Source: Cyclobacterium lianum (GTDB lineage Bacteria; Bacteroidota; Bacteroidia; Cytophagales; Cyclobacteriaceae). From it: a stretch of DNA of 64,000 bases. The stretch covers positions 113,959 to 177,958 of the forward strand of contig NZ_FRCY01000006.1 of the NCBI RefSeq assembly GCF_900143075.1. The letters are read 5' to 3'. The position numbers and the translations under genes were made by a program. A model generated the notes under the pieces. That model was given only the letters and a program-made list of their open reading frames with translations. It searched no databases and was not told the origin of the DNA. This document shows positions 1-8,520 of this stretch, one piece after another. Positions within the stretch are counted from its first letter, which is position 1. Each line of letters opens with the position of its first letter.

Positions 1-242
1 TGAGTTTTCAACTCTCTCAATACTTCATGCCCGCTTTTTCTGGGCAGGTTAACATCAAGTAAAACCAAATCCGGCGTGGTTTTATCCTCAAATCCTTTGG
101 TTTTAAATATGAAATCCAATGCTTCCTGCCCGTCTTTTGCCACACTAATCTGGTTGACAATATTGCTTTCCTCCAGGGCTTCAGTTGTTAAAAAAATATC
201 TCCTTCGTTGTCCTCTACCAACAAGATATGAATCGGTTTCAT
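1..242 (-). CDS. Response regulator receiver protein, 3' truncated by window edge
   Basis: Reading leftward from the ATG at 242, the frame gives about 80 residues of a CheY-like receiver domain. It begins MKPIHILLVEDNEGD, which supplies the acidic pair for Mg2+ binding. The predicted phosphoacceptor Asp is in the segment LVLLDVNLPRKSGHE. This N-terminus and the long spacing before the beta-3 strand resemble single-domain Rcp1-type response regulators, which take phosphate from histidine or phytochrome-like kinases. The C-terminal third lies outside the window, so an output domain cannot be excluded. The 256-base leader upstream (243-498) holds only a small AAGGCA/TGCCTT inverted repeat at 312-331 and no gene. 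Confidence 0.9.
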   Translation of the reverse strand, partial: MKPIHILLVEDNEGDIFLTTEALEESNIVNQISVAKDGQEALDFIFKTKGFEDKTTPDLVLLDVNLPRKSGHEVLRELKT

Positions 243-498
243 GCGGGAATGTAGCTCAGGTTTAATACAGGTTAACAAACAGGGCCATTACAATTGTTCC
301 GCCCTGAATTTAAGGCAGAATACCATGCCTTAGGTGAATACAAATAACGCTTATTTATTTCTCTTTACCAATTAATAAGTTAAAATACACCAATAATCAA
401 TAGGATAATTAAACAAGATTTAACCATTATTTATCTTGTTTCGAGATTAAAATTGCCATTTCCTGGAAAATAACAATACCATTTGAACCAGCTACCTA

Positions 499-1461
499 TC
501 ATGAGTCTGTTTCCCAAAGATCTGCCTGCTCATAGGGACTTCCCGGCACTTCTGTAAAAAATGTACCATCAATATACCGGTGACTGGTACTCAGCCCAGA
601 TATCGCTCTGACATCTGAATCTTCCAGGCGAACGTCTGCGGCTTCCAGGTTTTGTTCAATCCGTTCTTTGTTTACCGACTTGGGAATGACCGCTACATCC
701 CTATGTAAAGACCATGCGATCAGAATCTGCGCTTCTGTTTTTCCGTGCCTTTCCGCAATTTTACGAACGGCTTCTTCCTGCATCAGTACAGGGTCACTGT
801 CTTTTTTACGTGCACTGGGCCGGTCTGCAGAACCAAGGGGAGAATAAGCAGTAACATTGATTTGGTGTTCCTTACAAAAAGCCAGCAGCTTTTCCTGTGG
901 CAGGTACGGATGCAACTCAATTTGATTCATTTCCGGTTTTATCTGACAGGAATCCATAATTTCCCGGATTTTACTGCTATTGAAATTGGACACACCAATA
1001 TGCCTCACTTTTCCCTCCTTTTTCAAGTTCTCCATTCCTTTCCAGGTTACCGAAAGGGGTACATCTTTGTAGGTTAGAAAATCTGCTCCCTTCTCGGGAA
1101 ACATTACATGACTTTTTAGCGACACGGGCCAATGGATCAGGTACAGATCCAGGTAATCCAGTTGGAGGTCTGCGAGGGTTTGCTTGAATCCTACCTGAAC
1201 CTGGTCTTCCTCATGGGCATTGTTCCACAATTTGGAAGTAACGAAAACCTCCTCCCTTTTGACAAGGCCGTCCTGAAAAGCTTTTTGCAGCGCATCCCCT
1301 ACTTCCTTTTCATTTTTGTACACAGCAGCACAATCTATATGCCGGTATCCTGCCTCCAGCGCCCAAAGTACTGCCTGATAAACCTCTCCGGGAGCTGATT
1401 TCCAGGTCCCCAAACCAAGCATGGGCATTTTATCTCCATTTTCAAAAGTGATTGTTTTCAT
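499..1461 (-). CDS. Aldo/keto reductase
   Basis: A 320-residue cytosolic NAD(P)H-dependent carbonyl reductase with a single (beta/alpha)8-barrel, the normal length for the family. The catalytic tetrad is intact: Asp43 and Tyr48 in the GYRHIDCAAVYKNE segment, Lys77 in VTSKLWN and His110 in LIHWP. The nicotinamide-phosphate loop IPKSVNKERIEQN is near residue 250. It starts at an ATG. A close paralogue lies upstream on the same strand (1641-2597), separated by 179 bases, so the pair probably arose by tandem duplication. The layout resembles AKR1-type aldehyde reductases of sugars or aldehydes. The substrate cannot be read from the sequence. Confidence 0.95.
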   Translation of the reverse strand: MKTITFENGDKMPMLGLGTWKSAPGEVYQAVLWALEAGYRHIDCAAVYKNEKEVGDALQKAFQDGLVKREEVFVTSKLWNNAHEEDQVQVGFKQTLADLQLDYLDLYLIHWPVSLKSHVMFPEKGADFLTYKDVPLSVTWKGMENLKKEGKVRHIGVSNFNSSKIREIMDSCQIKPEMNQIELHPYLPQEKLLAFCKEHQINVTAYSPLGSADRPSARKKDSDPVLMQEEAVRKIAERHGKTEAQILIAWSLHRDVAVIPKSVNKERIEQNLEAADVRLEDSDVRAISGLSTSHRYIDGTFFTEVPGSPYEQADLWETDS

Positions 1462-1493
1462 AGGTCTCTCTTTGTAGTTTTTACGAGCGCAAC

Positions 1494-1518
1494 CTATCCC
1501 TGCGCTTTCCAGGGATAG
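1494..1518 (-). other. Perfect 9-bp hairpin in the leader of the first aldo/keto reductase
   Basis: The arms CTATCCCTG (1494-1502) and CAGGGATAG (1510-1518) are exact inverted repeats with a 7-base loop. The hairpin sits 33 to 57 bases upstream of the ATG of the 499-1461 gene and between the two reductase genes. There is no T-run following it on the minus strand, so it does not look like an intrinsic terminator. An mRNA-stability hairpin or a protein binding site is possible. Confidence 0.45.
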
Positions 1519-1640
1519 CTGCCAGCGGCAGGCTCAATTTTTTCAATATTTTTTTGTTACTATTCGTTAAAATGCCCGCCGATCCGACAGGCAGGATAAA
1601 TTTCGTGTTTGCATATTTCGACACCCCCAGGCTCTAAATA

Positions 1641-2597
1641 TCAGATAAACTCTTCCCAAAGATCGCTGTAGGCATAGGGACTGCCATTTTCCACCCAGGC
1701 CGGTCCCGGCGTATAGCGAAAGGGACCCTTTAGTGCTTTGATCACCTGCATATCTGCCGCATCCAGCTTTACCTTCAATGCAGCAAAATTTTCTTCTATC
1801 CGGAGCGGGTTGACTGATTTCGGAACCACCGAGGTACCGCGTTCCAGGGCCCAGGCTAAAACTACCTGCGCCACGGTAGCCCCATGTTTTCGGGCGATTT
1901 TCTTCAAGTCCGTATCCTCCAGCAGAAGGGGATGATCCACCTCACTATTCGCAACCCGGTAAGCCGCTCCCAACGGTCCGTACCCCGTCAATAGAATACC
2001 ATTCTGGTCGCAAAATGTCTTCAACCTCTCCTGAGGCAGATACGGATGCAATTCCACCTGGTTTACTTCGGGTTGGATTCTGGCATTCTTTTGGATTTCC
2101 TGAAGCTTTTTGGTGTGAAAATTGGAGACGCCGATATGGCGGGCGAGCTTCTGATCCCATAGCGCTTCCATGGCTTTCCAGGTTTCCGGAAGTGGGGCCT
2201 GCTCATAGCTGAGGAAATCCCCCGAACCTGACGGGAAATCAACGCCTTTTTTGATGGCAACCGGCCAGTGTACCAGGTACAAATCTACATAGTCCAGTTG
2301 CAGGTCACGTAGGGTCCGTTCCATAGCCGGACGCACATCCGCACTCAAGTGGGAATCGTTCCATAGCTTCGAGGTAATCCATAATTCTTCCCTTTTTACC
2401 CAACCTTCGGATAGAGCCTTATGCAATGCCTTTCCTATTTCGCTTTCATTTTTGTATATCTGTGCGCAATCTATGTGCCGGTATCCGGTTTTCAGGGCAT
2501 GCAATACGGCATCAAAAACTTCATTGGGGCGGGATTTCCAGGTTCCAAGTCCCAGAGCAGGCATCAAATCGCCATTGGCAAGTTTCAAACTTTTCAT
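1641..2597 (-). CDS. Aldo/keto reductase (tandem paralogue)
   Basis: A 318-residue paralogue of the reductase at 499-1461, collinear with it over its whole length. The tetrad Asp43, Tyr48, Lys77 and His110 is conserved (GYRHIDCAQIYKNE, ITSKLWN, LVHWP), as is the coenzyme loop VPKSVNPLRIEEN. The paralogues differ most in the substrate-facing loops and at the C-terminal tail (GSPYAYSDLWEEFI here, GSPYEQADLWETDS in the other). This fits separate aldehyde or sugar specificities (inference). The ATG is at 2597, directly next to a dispersed intergenic repeat (2591-2656) that overlaps the first codons. The two genes may be cotranscribed in the order 2597 to 499. Confidence 0.95.
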   Translation of the reverse strand: MKSLKLANGDLMPALGLGTWKSRPNEVFDAVLHALKTGYRHIDCAQIYKNESEIGKALHKALSEGWVKREELWITSKLWNDSHLSADVRPAMERTLRDLQLDYVDLYLVHWPVAIKKGVDFPSGSGDFLSYEQAPLPETWKAMEALWDQKLARHIGVSNFHTKKLQEIQKNARIQPEVNQVELHPYLPQERLKTFCDQNGILLTGYGPLGAAYRVANSEVDHPLLLEDTDLKKIARKHGATVAQVVLAWALERGTSVVPKSVNPLRIEENFAALKVKLDAADMQVIKALKGPFRYTPGPAWVENGSPYAYSDLWEEFI

Positions 2598-2656
2598 CTG
2601 TTTATTATTGTCTTTGTATGGTCACATGCCTTACCCGATCCTGAATCGGGAGAATC
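2591..2656. repeat. Dispersed intergenic repeat with CCCGAT palindrome, copy 1
   Basis: A segment of about 65 bases that matches 39552-39618 over most of its length: both contain TTTTCATCTGTTTAT, ATTG, CTTT, CACAT, and a hairpin CCCGATCCTGAATCGGG (CCCGATCCTAAATCGGG in the other copy) followed by AATC. The hairpin arms CCCGAT/ATCGGG are at 2634-2650. The left end overlaps the start codon of the reductase gene at 2597. Similarity stops abruptly after the hairpin in both copies. Confidence 0.6.
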
Positions 2657-3025
2657 TTTAACGATTAAAATAGTCATTTCCCGGTGTGTTTAATGATGAT
2701 TTTAATCGCATCGATTTCTTTTACTTACATTTTCTATTAAGCGACCACAACCTGTTTTCTTATGTGTCAGGATGCCTGCCCTGGCCTGCAGGACCGCCTC
2801 CTAAATGCTAATGATCCCGGTATGCTCTGCATGCACGAACAGTTCCTATTCACGCCAGGCTCGGTTTCAGGTTTGGTTCAGGCTTTCCAAAAATCAGTAC
2901 CTGACAGGGTTCGCTTATTTTTAAAAGTGCGACATTTTCACTGTAATCCCAAAAAATATTACATTTATTCGATTTCAATCGGATCATGTTGAAAAAATGA
3001 AATTAGTGCAAAACGCGGTTTTGTT
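2598..3025. other. Intergenic region, 428 bases
   Basis: It lies between the start of the second reductase and the end of the DUF1501 gene. It contains the palindromic repeat (to 2656) and a short CAAAAC-GCG-GTTTTG palindrome at 3009-3023, just beyond the DUF1501 stop codon. That palindrome might help end the minus-strand transcript, but it lacks a clear T-run. I found no credible coding frame or RNA gene. Confidence 0.5.
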
Positions 3026-4489
3026 TTAGGAAAGGATGTCCCGAATGACCTTGCCGGAGACATCTGTTAGCCGGAACTTTCTGCCCAGGTGTCTGTAAAT
3101 CAGTTTTTCATGATCGAGGCCCAATTGGTGCAAAACGGTGGCCTGAAAATCATGAACATGTACAGGATTGGAGGTAATGTTGTAGCCCAAATCATCGGTA
3201 CTTCCGTACACCATGCCCGGCCTGACTCCGCCCCCGGCCATCCAGATGCTGAAACAACGCGGGTGATGATCCCTTCCATAATTATCCTGCGTCAGCTTAC
3301 CCTGTGAGTAATTGGTCCTGCCAAATTCGCCACCCCAGATTACCAGGGTTTCATCCAACATGCCCCGTTGTTTCAGGTCTTTTATCAGGGCGGCAGATGC
3401 CTGATCTACATCCCGGGCCTGAGCAGCCATCTCAAAGGGTAGATTACCGTGCTGATCCCAGCCCTGATGGTACAGTTGGACAAACCTTACGCCACTCTCT
3501 GATAGCTTTCGTGCCAATAGGCAATTGGCCGCAAACGTCCCGGGCTTACGGCTGTCTTCCCCATACAGTTCAAAAACACTGTCAGGCTCACGGGACAGAT
3601 CAGTGGCTTCAGGCACAGCAGTCTGCATGCGGAAAGCCATTTCATACTGTGCCACCCGGGTCTGAATTTCGGGATCGCCCACTTTCTGGAAGGCATGTTC
3701 ATTAAGTGCTGCCAGATCATCTAGCATTTTCCTTCGTTCTTCCCTCCGCATTCCTTCCGGGTTGCTCAGGAACAAAACAGGGTCTTCTCCATTACTCAAC
3801 TGAACACCTTGATGAGTAGCGGGCAAAAACCCATTGCTCCAGAGCTTGGAATAAACGCCCTGTCCGTTACCATTTCCCTTAGACAATAAAACAGTAAATG
3901 CAGGCAGGTTGCTGTTTTCACTTCCCAGCCCATAACTCAGCCAGGAGCCCATACTGGGCCGGTTTCCCTGCTGCGCACCCGTCTGAAAAAAGGTAAGCGC
4001 CGGATCGTGGTTAATCGATTCGGTATGCATGGACCTGATGATACAAATGTCGTCTACAATCCCGGCGGTATGTGGAAAAAGTTCGCTAATCCAGGCTCTC
4101 GCCTGACCATATTGCTGAAAATCAAAAATGGAGCCCACCATAGGAAACGAATCCTGGCTGGCCGTCATACCGGTAAGCCTTTGGCCCTGCCGGATCGATT
4201 CGGGAAGTTCTTCCCCCCACATGTCGCGAAGCCTGGGCTTGAAATCAAAGGATTCCAACTGTGACGGTGCCCCATTTTGGAAGAGATAGATCACCCTCTT
4301 GGCCTTTGGCGCAAAATGGGGCAGTGCCAGATGTGCTTCAGCTGCACCTTCTCCGGTACGTCTTCCGAACAGGTCGGGGATTAGCAGGGAACCCAAAGCT
4401 GCACTTCCCAGGCCTATGCTCATTTTGGATAAAAAATGACGCCTGTTGATGTGCAATCCATGATCCAGCAATTCCTTCTCCATCATCAT
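3026..4489 (-). CDS. DUF1501 family protein (sulfatase-like fold), Tat-exported
   Basis: A 487-residue protein of the DUF1501 family, which has the alkaline phosphatase/sulfatase-like fold but no assigned reaction. The N-terminus carries a twin-arginine signal, NRRHFLSKMSIGLGSAALG, so export of a folded protein is likely. Family landmarks include LFQNGAPSQLESFDFKP near residue 70, SMHTESINHDPA, GSWLSYGLGSEN, and the C-terminal GGEFGRT and GRDHHP segments, which are candidate metal ligands. The ATG at 4489 directly abuts the TGA of the upstream PSD1 gene (TGAATGATGATGGAG), so translation is probably coupled. Three consecutive ATGs leave the exact start open by 1-2 codons. This gene pair is common in Planctomycetes and present in some Bacteroidota; its role is undefined. 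Confidence 0.93.
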   Translation of the reverse strand: MMMEKELLDHGLHINRRHFLSKMSIGLGSAALGSLLIPDLFGRRTGEGAAEAHLALPHFAPKAKRVIYLFQNGAPSQLESFDFKPRLRDMWGEELPESIRQGQRLTGMTASQDSFPMVGSIFDFQQYGQARAWISELFPHTAGIVDDICIIRSMHTESINHDPALTFFQTGAQQGNRPSMGSWLSYGLGSENSNLPAFTVLLSKGNGNGQGVYSKLWSNGFLPATHQGVQLSNGEDPVLFLSNPEGMRREERRKMLDDLAALNEHAFQKVGDPEIQTRVAQYEMAFRMQTAVPEATDLSREPDSVFELYGEDSRKPGTFAANCLLARKLSESGVRFVQLYHQGWDQHGNLPFEMAAQARDVDQASAALIKDLKQRGMLDETLVIWGGEFGRTNYSQGKLTQDNYGRDHHPRCFSIWMAGGGVRPGMVYGSTDDLGYNITSNPVHVHDFQATVLHQLGLDHEKLIYRHLGRKFRLTDVSGKVIRDILS

Positions 4490-6898
4490 TCAGGATTTAG
4501 TGTTCGTTTCTTCTAAATTGTATATCAGGGAAATTACCTGCATCAAAGCCGCCTTTTCGTCTACCGGAATTGACTCATCTGCCGGAAATTCTCCGACCGC
4601 CAATACCCTGGCGGCGCGTTTCACATCAGCCTGGTAAATCTGTAGAAATCCGGCATAGTTGTCAGACAATATTGCCATCTCTTTTTCATCTGGCTGCCTG
4701 CCCACAATTTTGAAAAATGCCTCATGGATTTTTCCCGCTACAGTATTTCGTTGGCTGAGTAGTTTTTCTGCAAGTACACGGGAAGCTTCGAGCACGTAGG
4801 TATCGTTCATCATGGCAAGTGCCTGAAGCGGCGTATCGGTTTTCACCCGTTCCACTTCACAGGCATCCCTGTTGGAGGCATCAAAAAGCATCATTTGGGG
4901 TGGAGGTACGGTTCGTTTGATAAAGGTGTACAGACCTCTTCGATACAGATACTTTCCCGTGTCCTGCTGGTAAGCCGAAAGGTTTCCTCTTCCCGAGGTA
5001 GCGGCCTCCCACATGCCCTCCGGTTGGTAAGGTTTCACACTGGGGCCACCTATTTCGCGGTTGAGTAACCCACTGCTAGCCAGTACCAGGTCCCTTATTT
5101 CTTCTGCTTTCAGCCGTTGCCTGGAAAATCTGGATAGGTACCTGTTGTCAGGATCCGTTTTAAATTTATCCTGCATTACGGTAGAAGATTGCTGGTAGGT
5201 AGCTGAGAGCATTATTTTTTTTAGTAAGTATTGTATGTCCCATCCATTGTCCATAAAATCCACAGCCAGCCAATCCAGAAGGGGTTGATTGACCGGCAGA
5301 TTGCCCTGCATGCCAAAATCTCCCGGTGTATCCACCAGACCTAGTCCAAATATCTCCTGCCAGATCCTGTTGACAAAAACCCTGGCGGTAGTAGGATTTT
5401 CCGGATCAAATAGCCATCTGGCCAATCCCAGCCGGTTTTGCGGCAAATGGTCAGGGTATTTCAACAGGGCTGCCGGAGTGCCGGGGCTTACCGCTTCGGT
5501 GGGGGCATCATAGGCACCTCTGTCCAATATGAACGTGGGCCGCAAACTATCCAGATCTGCCATCACAGAGACTTTCAATACATCTGCTTCGGCCAGCAGA
5601 GAATTGTAATTGGTCCCCTTGCTCATATTAGCCAGCAACGTTTGTACCCTGCGGTTGCTGTCCGGCATATTGATGAACTGAAGGATTTCCCGGGTATCTT
5701 CATCGGTAATTTCCATCAGTGGCAGTTTGGCAGGGCTCTTTTTGGAAAATCCCGGGCTGGCTTCTTCGATGCCTTTCTCCGCTACATTGTTGAAGAAAGC
5801 GTACAGTTGGAAATACTCTTTTTGAGCGATCGGATCATATTTGTGGTCATGGCATTGAGCGCATTCCAGCGTGATCCCCAGCATGGCTTTACCGAAAGTA
5901 TTGGTCCTGTCGATGGCATACATCACCCGGTACTCCTCATCGATAGCACCGGATTCTTCTGTTATTTTATGATTTCTGTTGAAACCCGTAGCCAGAATTT
6001 GTTCCTTGGTAGGGTTGGGCAGCAGGTCGCCTGCAAGTTGCCAGGTGACGAACTGATCATAGGGCATGTTTTGGTTAAAGGCATGGATGACCCAGTCCCT
6101 CCAGGGCCATTGGGTACGGTAATAGTCGTCCTGGTACCCGTGAGAATCTGCATATCTTGCCACATCCATCCAGGCGATGGCCATTTTTTCTCCATAGGCG
6201 GGGACCGAGAAAAGGGAATCGATCAGGTCTTCTACAGAAAAATCTGACTTTCCGGCCCTCGTTACCAACCCGGGTGCGGGAGGCAAGCCAGTGAGGTCGA
6301 AATGAATCCTCCGTACAAGCTGCTGCATGCCGGCCCTGGGGTTTGGCTGCAATCCTTTTTCCTGCATAGCCGCTAGCACAAAGAAGTCGATCTCATTCTG
6401 CACCCAATCAGAAGACTCAATCTCGGGCAAATTGCCTTGCTTTGGTGGAAGGAAGGCCCAATGGGGCTCGTAGACTGCCCCCTGCCGGATCCACTTTTCG
6501 ATGAGGTTTATCTGCCGCTCTGAAAGGGCAAGATTGGAAGAAGGAGGAGGCATTCGCTCGGTACTTTCCTCTGTCAGGATCCTGACAAAAGCCTCAGATT
6601 CGTGGGGTTTTCCGGGGACAATGGCATTTTTTTCCGGGCTCTCCCGGAGTGCAGCCAGCGCATCATCTTCCCGATCCAGCCGAAGACCGGCTTCGCGTTT
6701 ATTGGCATCAGGACCATGGCAGGCAAAGCAATTTTCCGAAAGAATGGGACGAATATGCAGGTTGTAGCTGACCGTTTCGGGGCTGGCAGCCGATGTTGGT
6801 TGCTTTTGGTTTTCGCAGGAAAAAGCAATAAACAGGGAAAAAACCAAGGGAGATACCAGAAAGGCACCAAGAATAGAAGATCTAGCTTTCCCAATCAT
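4490..6898 (-). CDS. PSD1 / planctomycete cytochrome C domain protein (DUF1549-DUF1553), lipoprotein
   Basis: An 802-residue exported protein. A lipoprotein-like signal ends at Cys28 (FIAFSC). A planctomycete-type cytochrome c module follows, with a haem-attachment site CFACH at 57-61 (SENCFACHGPDANKREAG). The central DUF1549 (PSCyt2) part has a second CxxCH, CAQCH at 346-350 followed by DHKYDP, a hallmark of the family, and the C-terminal DUF1553 (PSD1) part contains NRIWQEIFGLGLVDTPGDFG and FDASNRDACEVERVKTDTPLQAL. The usual Cyt-PSCyt2-PSD1 order is complete, though it is on the short side. It abuts the DUF1501 gene with zero spacing, so both probably form one operon. A periplasmic electron-transfer or redox role tied to glycan or sulfated-compound use is often suggested; this is inference. 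Confidence 0.93.
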   Translation of the reverse strand: MIGKARSSILGAFLVSPLVFSLFIAFSCENQKQPTSAASPETVSYNLHIRPILSENCFACHGPDANKREAGLRLDREDDALAALRESPEKNAIVPGKPHESEAFVRILTEESTERMPPPSSNLALSERQINLIEKWIRQGAVYEPHWAFLPPKQGNLPEIESSDWVQNEIDFFVLAAMQEKGLQPNPRAGMQQLVRRIHFDLTGLPPAPGLVTRAGKSDFSVEDLIDSLFSVPAYGEKMAIAWMDVARYADSHGYQDDYYRTQWPWRDWVIHAFNQNMPYDQFVTWQLAGDLLPNPTKEQILATGFNRNHKITEESGAIDEEYRVMYAIDRTNTFGKAMLGITLECAQCHDHKYDPIAQKEYFQLYAFFNNVAEKGIEEASPGFSKKSPAKLPLMEITDEDTREILQFINMPDSNRRVQTLLANMSKGTNYNSLLAEADVLKVSVMADLDSLRPTFILDRGAYDAPTEAVSPGTPAALLKYPDHLPQNRLGLARWLFDPENPTTARVFVNRIWQEIFGLGLVDTPGDFGMQGNLPVNQPLLDWLAVDFMDNGWDIQYLLKKIMLSATYQQSSTVMQDKFKTDPDNRYLSRFSRQRLKAEEIRDLVLASSGLLNREIGGPSVKPYQPEGMWEAATSGRGNLSAYQQDTGKYLYRRGLYTFIKRTVPPPQMMLFDASNRDACEVERVKTDTPLQALAMMNDTYVLEASRVLAEKLLSQRNTVAGKIHEAFFKIVGRQPDEKEMAILSDNYAGFLQIYQADVKRAARVLAVGEFPADESIPVDEKAALMQVISLIYNLEETNTKS

Positions 6899-7235
6899 GG
6901 TCTTAAATTAGGCAATTACACGCTAATTCCAAAAATACTGAATGACAGATGGTTCAGCACTTCTTTTTACGGAAAATATAATATCAAAAACTGCTTCCTG
7001 TTGTGCCTGGCTCATCTTTATCAAGCCGAATTACTAAGAAAAGATCTGGCTGACCTTAATTTTCCGGAAAAACAAAGGCACCATAAGCGGCCAGGTATTT
7101 GCCAGCAGCATCTGGCCTGGCTTCCCGTATGGGCATGCTCAGTCTCCTTTTCAAACATGCCCACCGGATAAGTGACAGGATAGGTTGAGGCCACAATCCG
7201 CTTCCTTGAATCATGTAGAGCTGCTACCCCTGCAA
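6899..7235. other. Intergenic region, 337 bases
   Basis: It lies between the PSD1 gene start and the antiporter stop, both on the minus strand, and so should hold the PSD1/DUF1501 promoter and the end of the antiporter transcript. The only structure I see is a nested inverted repeat at 7090-7121 (GCCAGG...CCAG...CTGGCCTGGC). It has no adjacent T-run. No coding frame is convincing. Confidence 0.45.
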
Positions 7236-8195
7236 TCAGAGAAACAGCAAATAGCCAAGGTAAAAAAGGTACAACATCACGAAAATGCTACCCTCCCACC
7301 TTTCTACCATCCTACCTTTCCCAGAGAAAACAAACAGAAATAAAAGTAACGCTGCCAGGACATTGGCGGCGATATCAAAAAATGTCTCCGGACGGACATC
7401 AACCGGGTATATGGTGGCAGAAAGCCCAAGAATCCAGAAAATATTGAAAATATTAGAACCAACCACGTTGCCAATGGCTATATCGACTTTCTTCTTTTTA
7501 ACAGCCGCCAGGGAGGTGGCCAACTCCGGCAGCGAGGTACCAATGGATACGATAGTCAGACCGATGACACGTTCCGATAACCCAAAGCTCTGGGCAATGC
7601 TTACCGCATTAGTGACAATCAAATGCCCTCCAAGTACCAGACCTGCCAGACCCAGAACAAGCCAAATCACTGCGGCAATGACCGACATATGCCCGACAGG
7701 CACTTCTTCTGCCGCTGCCTCCGGATTTCGGGAGACCAGGATATTGTACACCAAAAAAACAGCGAAAAACAGGATCAACACCAGGCCCTCACTCCGGCTG
7801 ACAAGATCCGAATTCATCCCGTCTAACCATTGATCACTTGCAATAACCACCACGGATACGGCTGCCAGCAAACAAAGTGGTATTTCGATCCAGGTGGTGT
7901 TGGATTTGACGGTAAGCGGATAGACCATGGAGCAGACTCCCAGTATTACAAAGGTGTTGAAGATATTGCTTCCCAGTACATTGGCCATCACCATGGCTCC
8001 TGAACCATTTACTGCCGCAATGACATTGACCGCCAATTCCGGAGCAGAGGTGCCAAATGCTACGACTGTTAATCCGATCACTATATTGGGTATTGACAGG
8101 CGAACGGCAAGACTCGAAGCGGCCTCAACCAATTTATCCGCCCCGTAAACCAATAAGACGAAACCCAAAATGAGCAAAGCAATAGAAAGAACCAT
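7236..8195 (-). CDS. Calcium/sodium antiporter, CaCA family (YrbG-like)
   Basis: A 319-residue inner-membrane cation exchanger made of two homologous halves of about five transmembrane helices each. The two alpha-repeats are clear: GTSAPELAVN followed by ANVLGSNIFNTFVILG in the first half, and GTSLPELATS followed by GNVVGSNIFNIFWILG in the second. The Glu of each GTSxPE motif forms the ion-binding site in this family. A short hydrophilic loop near residue 160 (SRNPEAAAEEVPVG) separates the halves. The length is typical of prokaryotic K+-independent Na+/Ca2+ exchangers. It is transcribed away from the K+ channel gene at 8521, sharing a 325-base divergent control region. Confidence 0.95.
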   Translation of the reverse strand: MVLSIALLILGFVLLVYGADKLVEAASSLAVRLSIPNIVIGLTVVAFGTSAPELAVNVIAAVNGSGAMVMANVLGSNIFNTFVILGVCSMVYPLTVKSNTTWIEIPLCLLAAVSVVVIASDQWLDGMNSDLVSRSEGLVLILFFAVFLVYNILVSRNPEAAAEEVPVGHMSVIAAVIWLVLGLAGLVLGGHLIVTNAVSIAQSFGLSERVIGLTIVSIGTSLPELATSLAAVKKKKVDIAIGNVVGSNIFNIFWILGLSATIYPVDVRPETFFDIAANVLAALLLFLFVFSGKGRMVERWEGSIFVMLYLFYLGYLLFL

Positions 8196-8511
8196 TAGTA
8201 ATTAGTGAAATTTGCGCAATATTATATTATTTTTCGTTGGAAAAAAACAGCAGGAATGTATTTCGTCCTGCAGTCTGAAAACAGGGTTCCTGTACAGTTA
8301 GGTAGTTACTTTGAAGACCCTATTCCCTGTACAATATCTCTGCACTCAGGGTCCCTGGTCCTGGAGAAAAAACATACTTAAATTGACTGGAGCACATATA
8401 TTTTGAGCAATAAAAGGTTATCTGTGAAAAGATGTGTAACTATGCTTTAACCAAACTGATTCCTCAGGGAGTGGACATTGCCTGAGAAAATCAGGGAATA
8501 GCATCAGGAGA
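8196..8511. promoter_or_regulatory. Divergent intergenic region with dyad and direct repeats
   Basis: The gap between the antiporter and the K+ channel contains several symmetric elements. ACAGG-GTT-CCTGT is at 8281-8293, the direct repeats TTCCTGTACA (8287-8296) and TTCCCTGTACA (8323-8333) are 36 bases apart, and a perfect palindrome CAGGGTCCCTG is at 8347-8357. They lie in the middle of the region, where operators for either gene would be expected. No regulator can be named. Confidence 0.35.
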
Positions 8512-8520
8512 TTGCTTTTC

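Noticed and set aside
5438-6247. Plus-strand frame of 269 residues
   Set aside because: It lies wholly antisense to the PSD1 gene, whose motifs and composition are clear, and its translation has no recognisable domain.
6908-6940. Promoter-like TTTTTG-N19-TAATTTAA before the PSD1 gene
   Set aside because: The -7 box has two mismatches and would place the transcript start at the ATG itself.
6602-7171. Plus-strand frame of 189 residues
   Set aside because: It overlaps the start of the PSD1 gene in antisense and runs into the intergenic region; the amino-acid content is atypical and no domain is seen.
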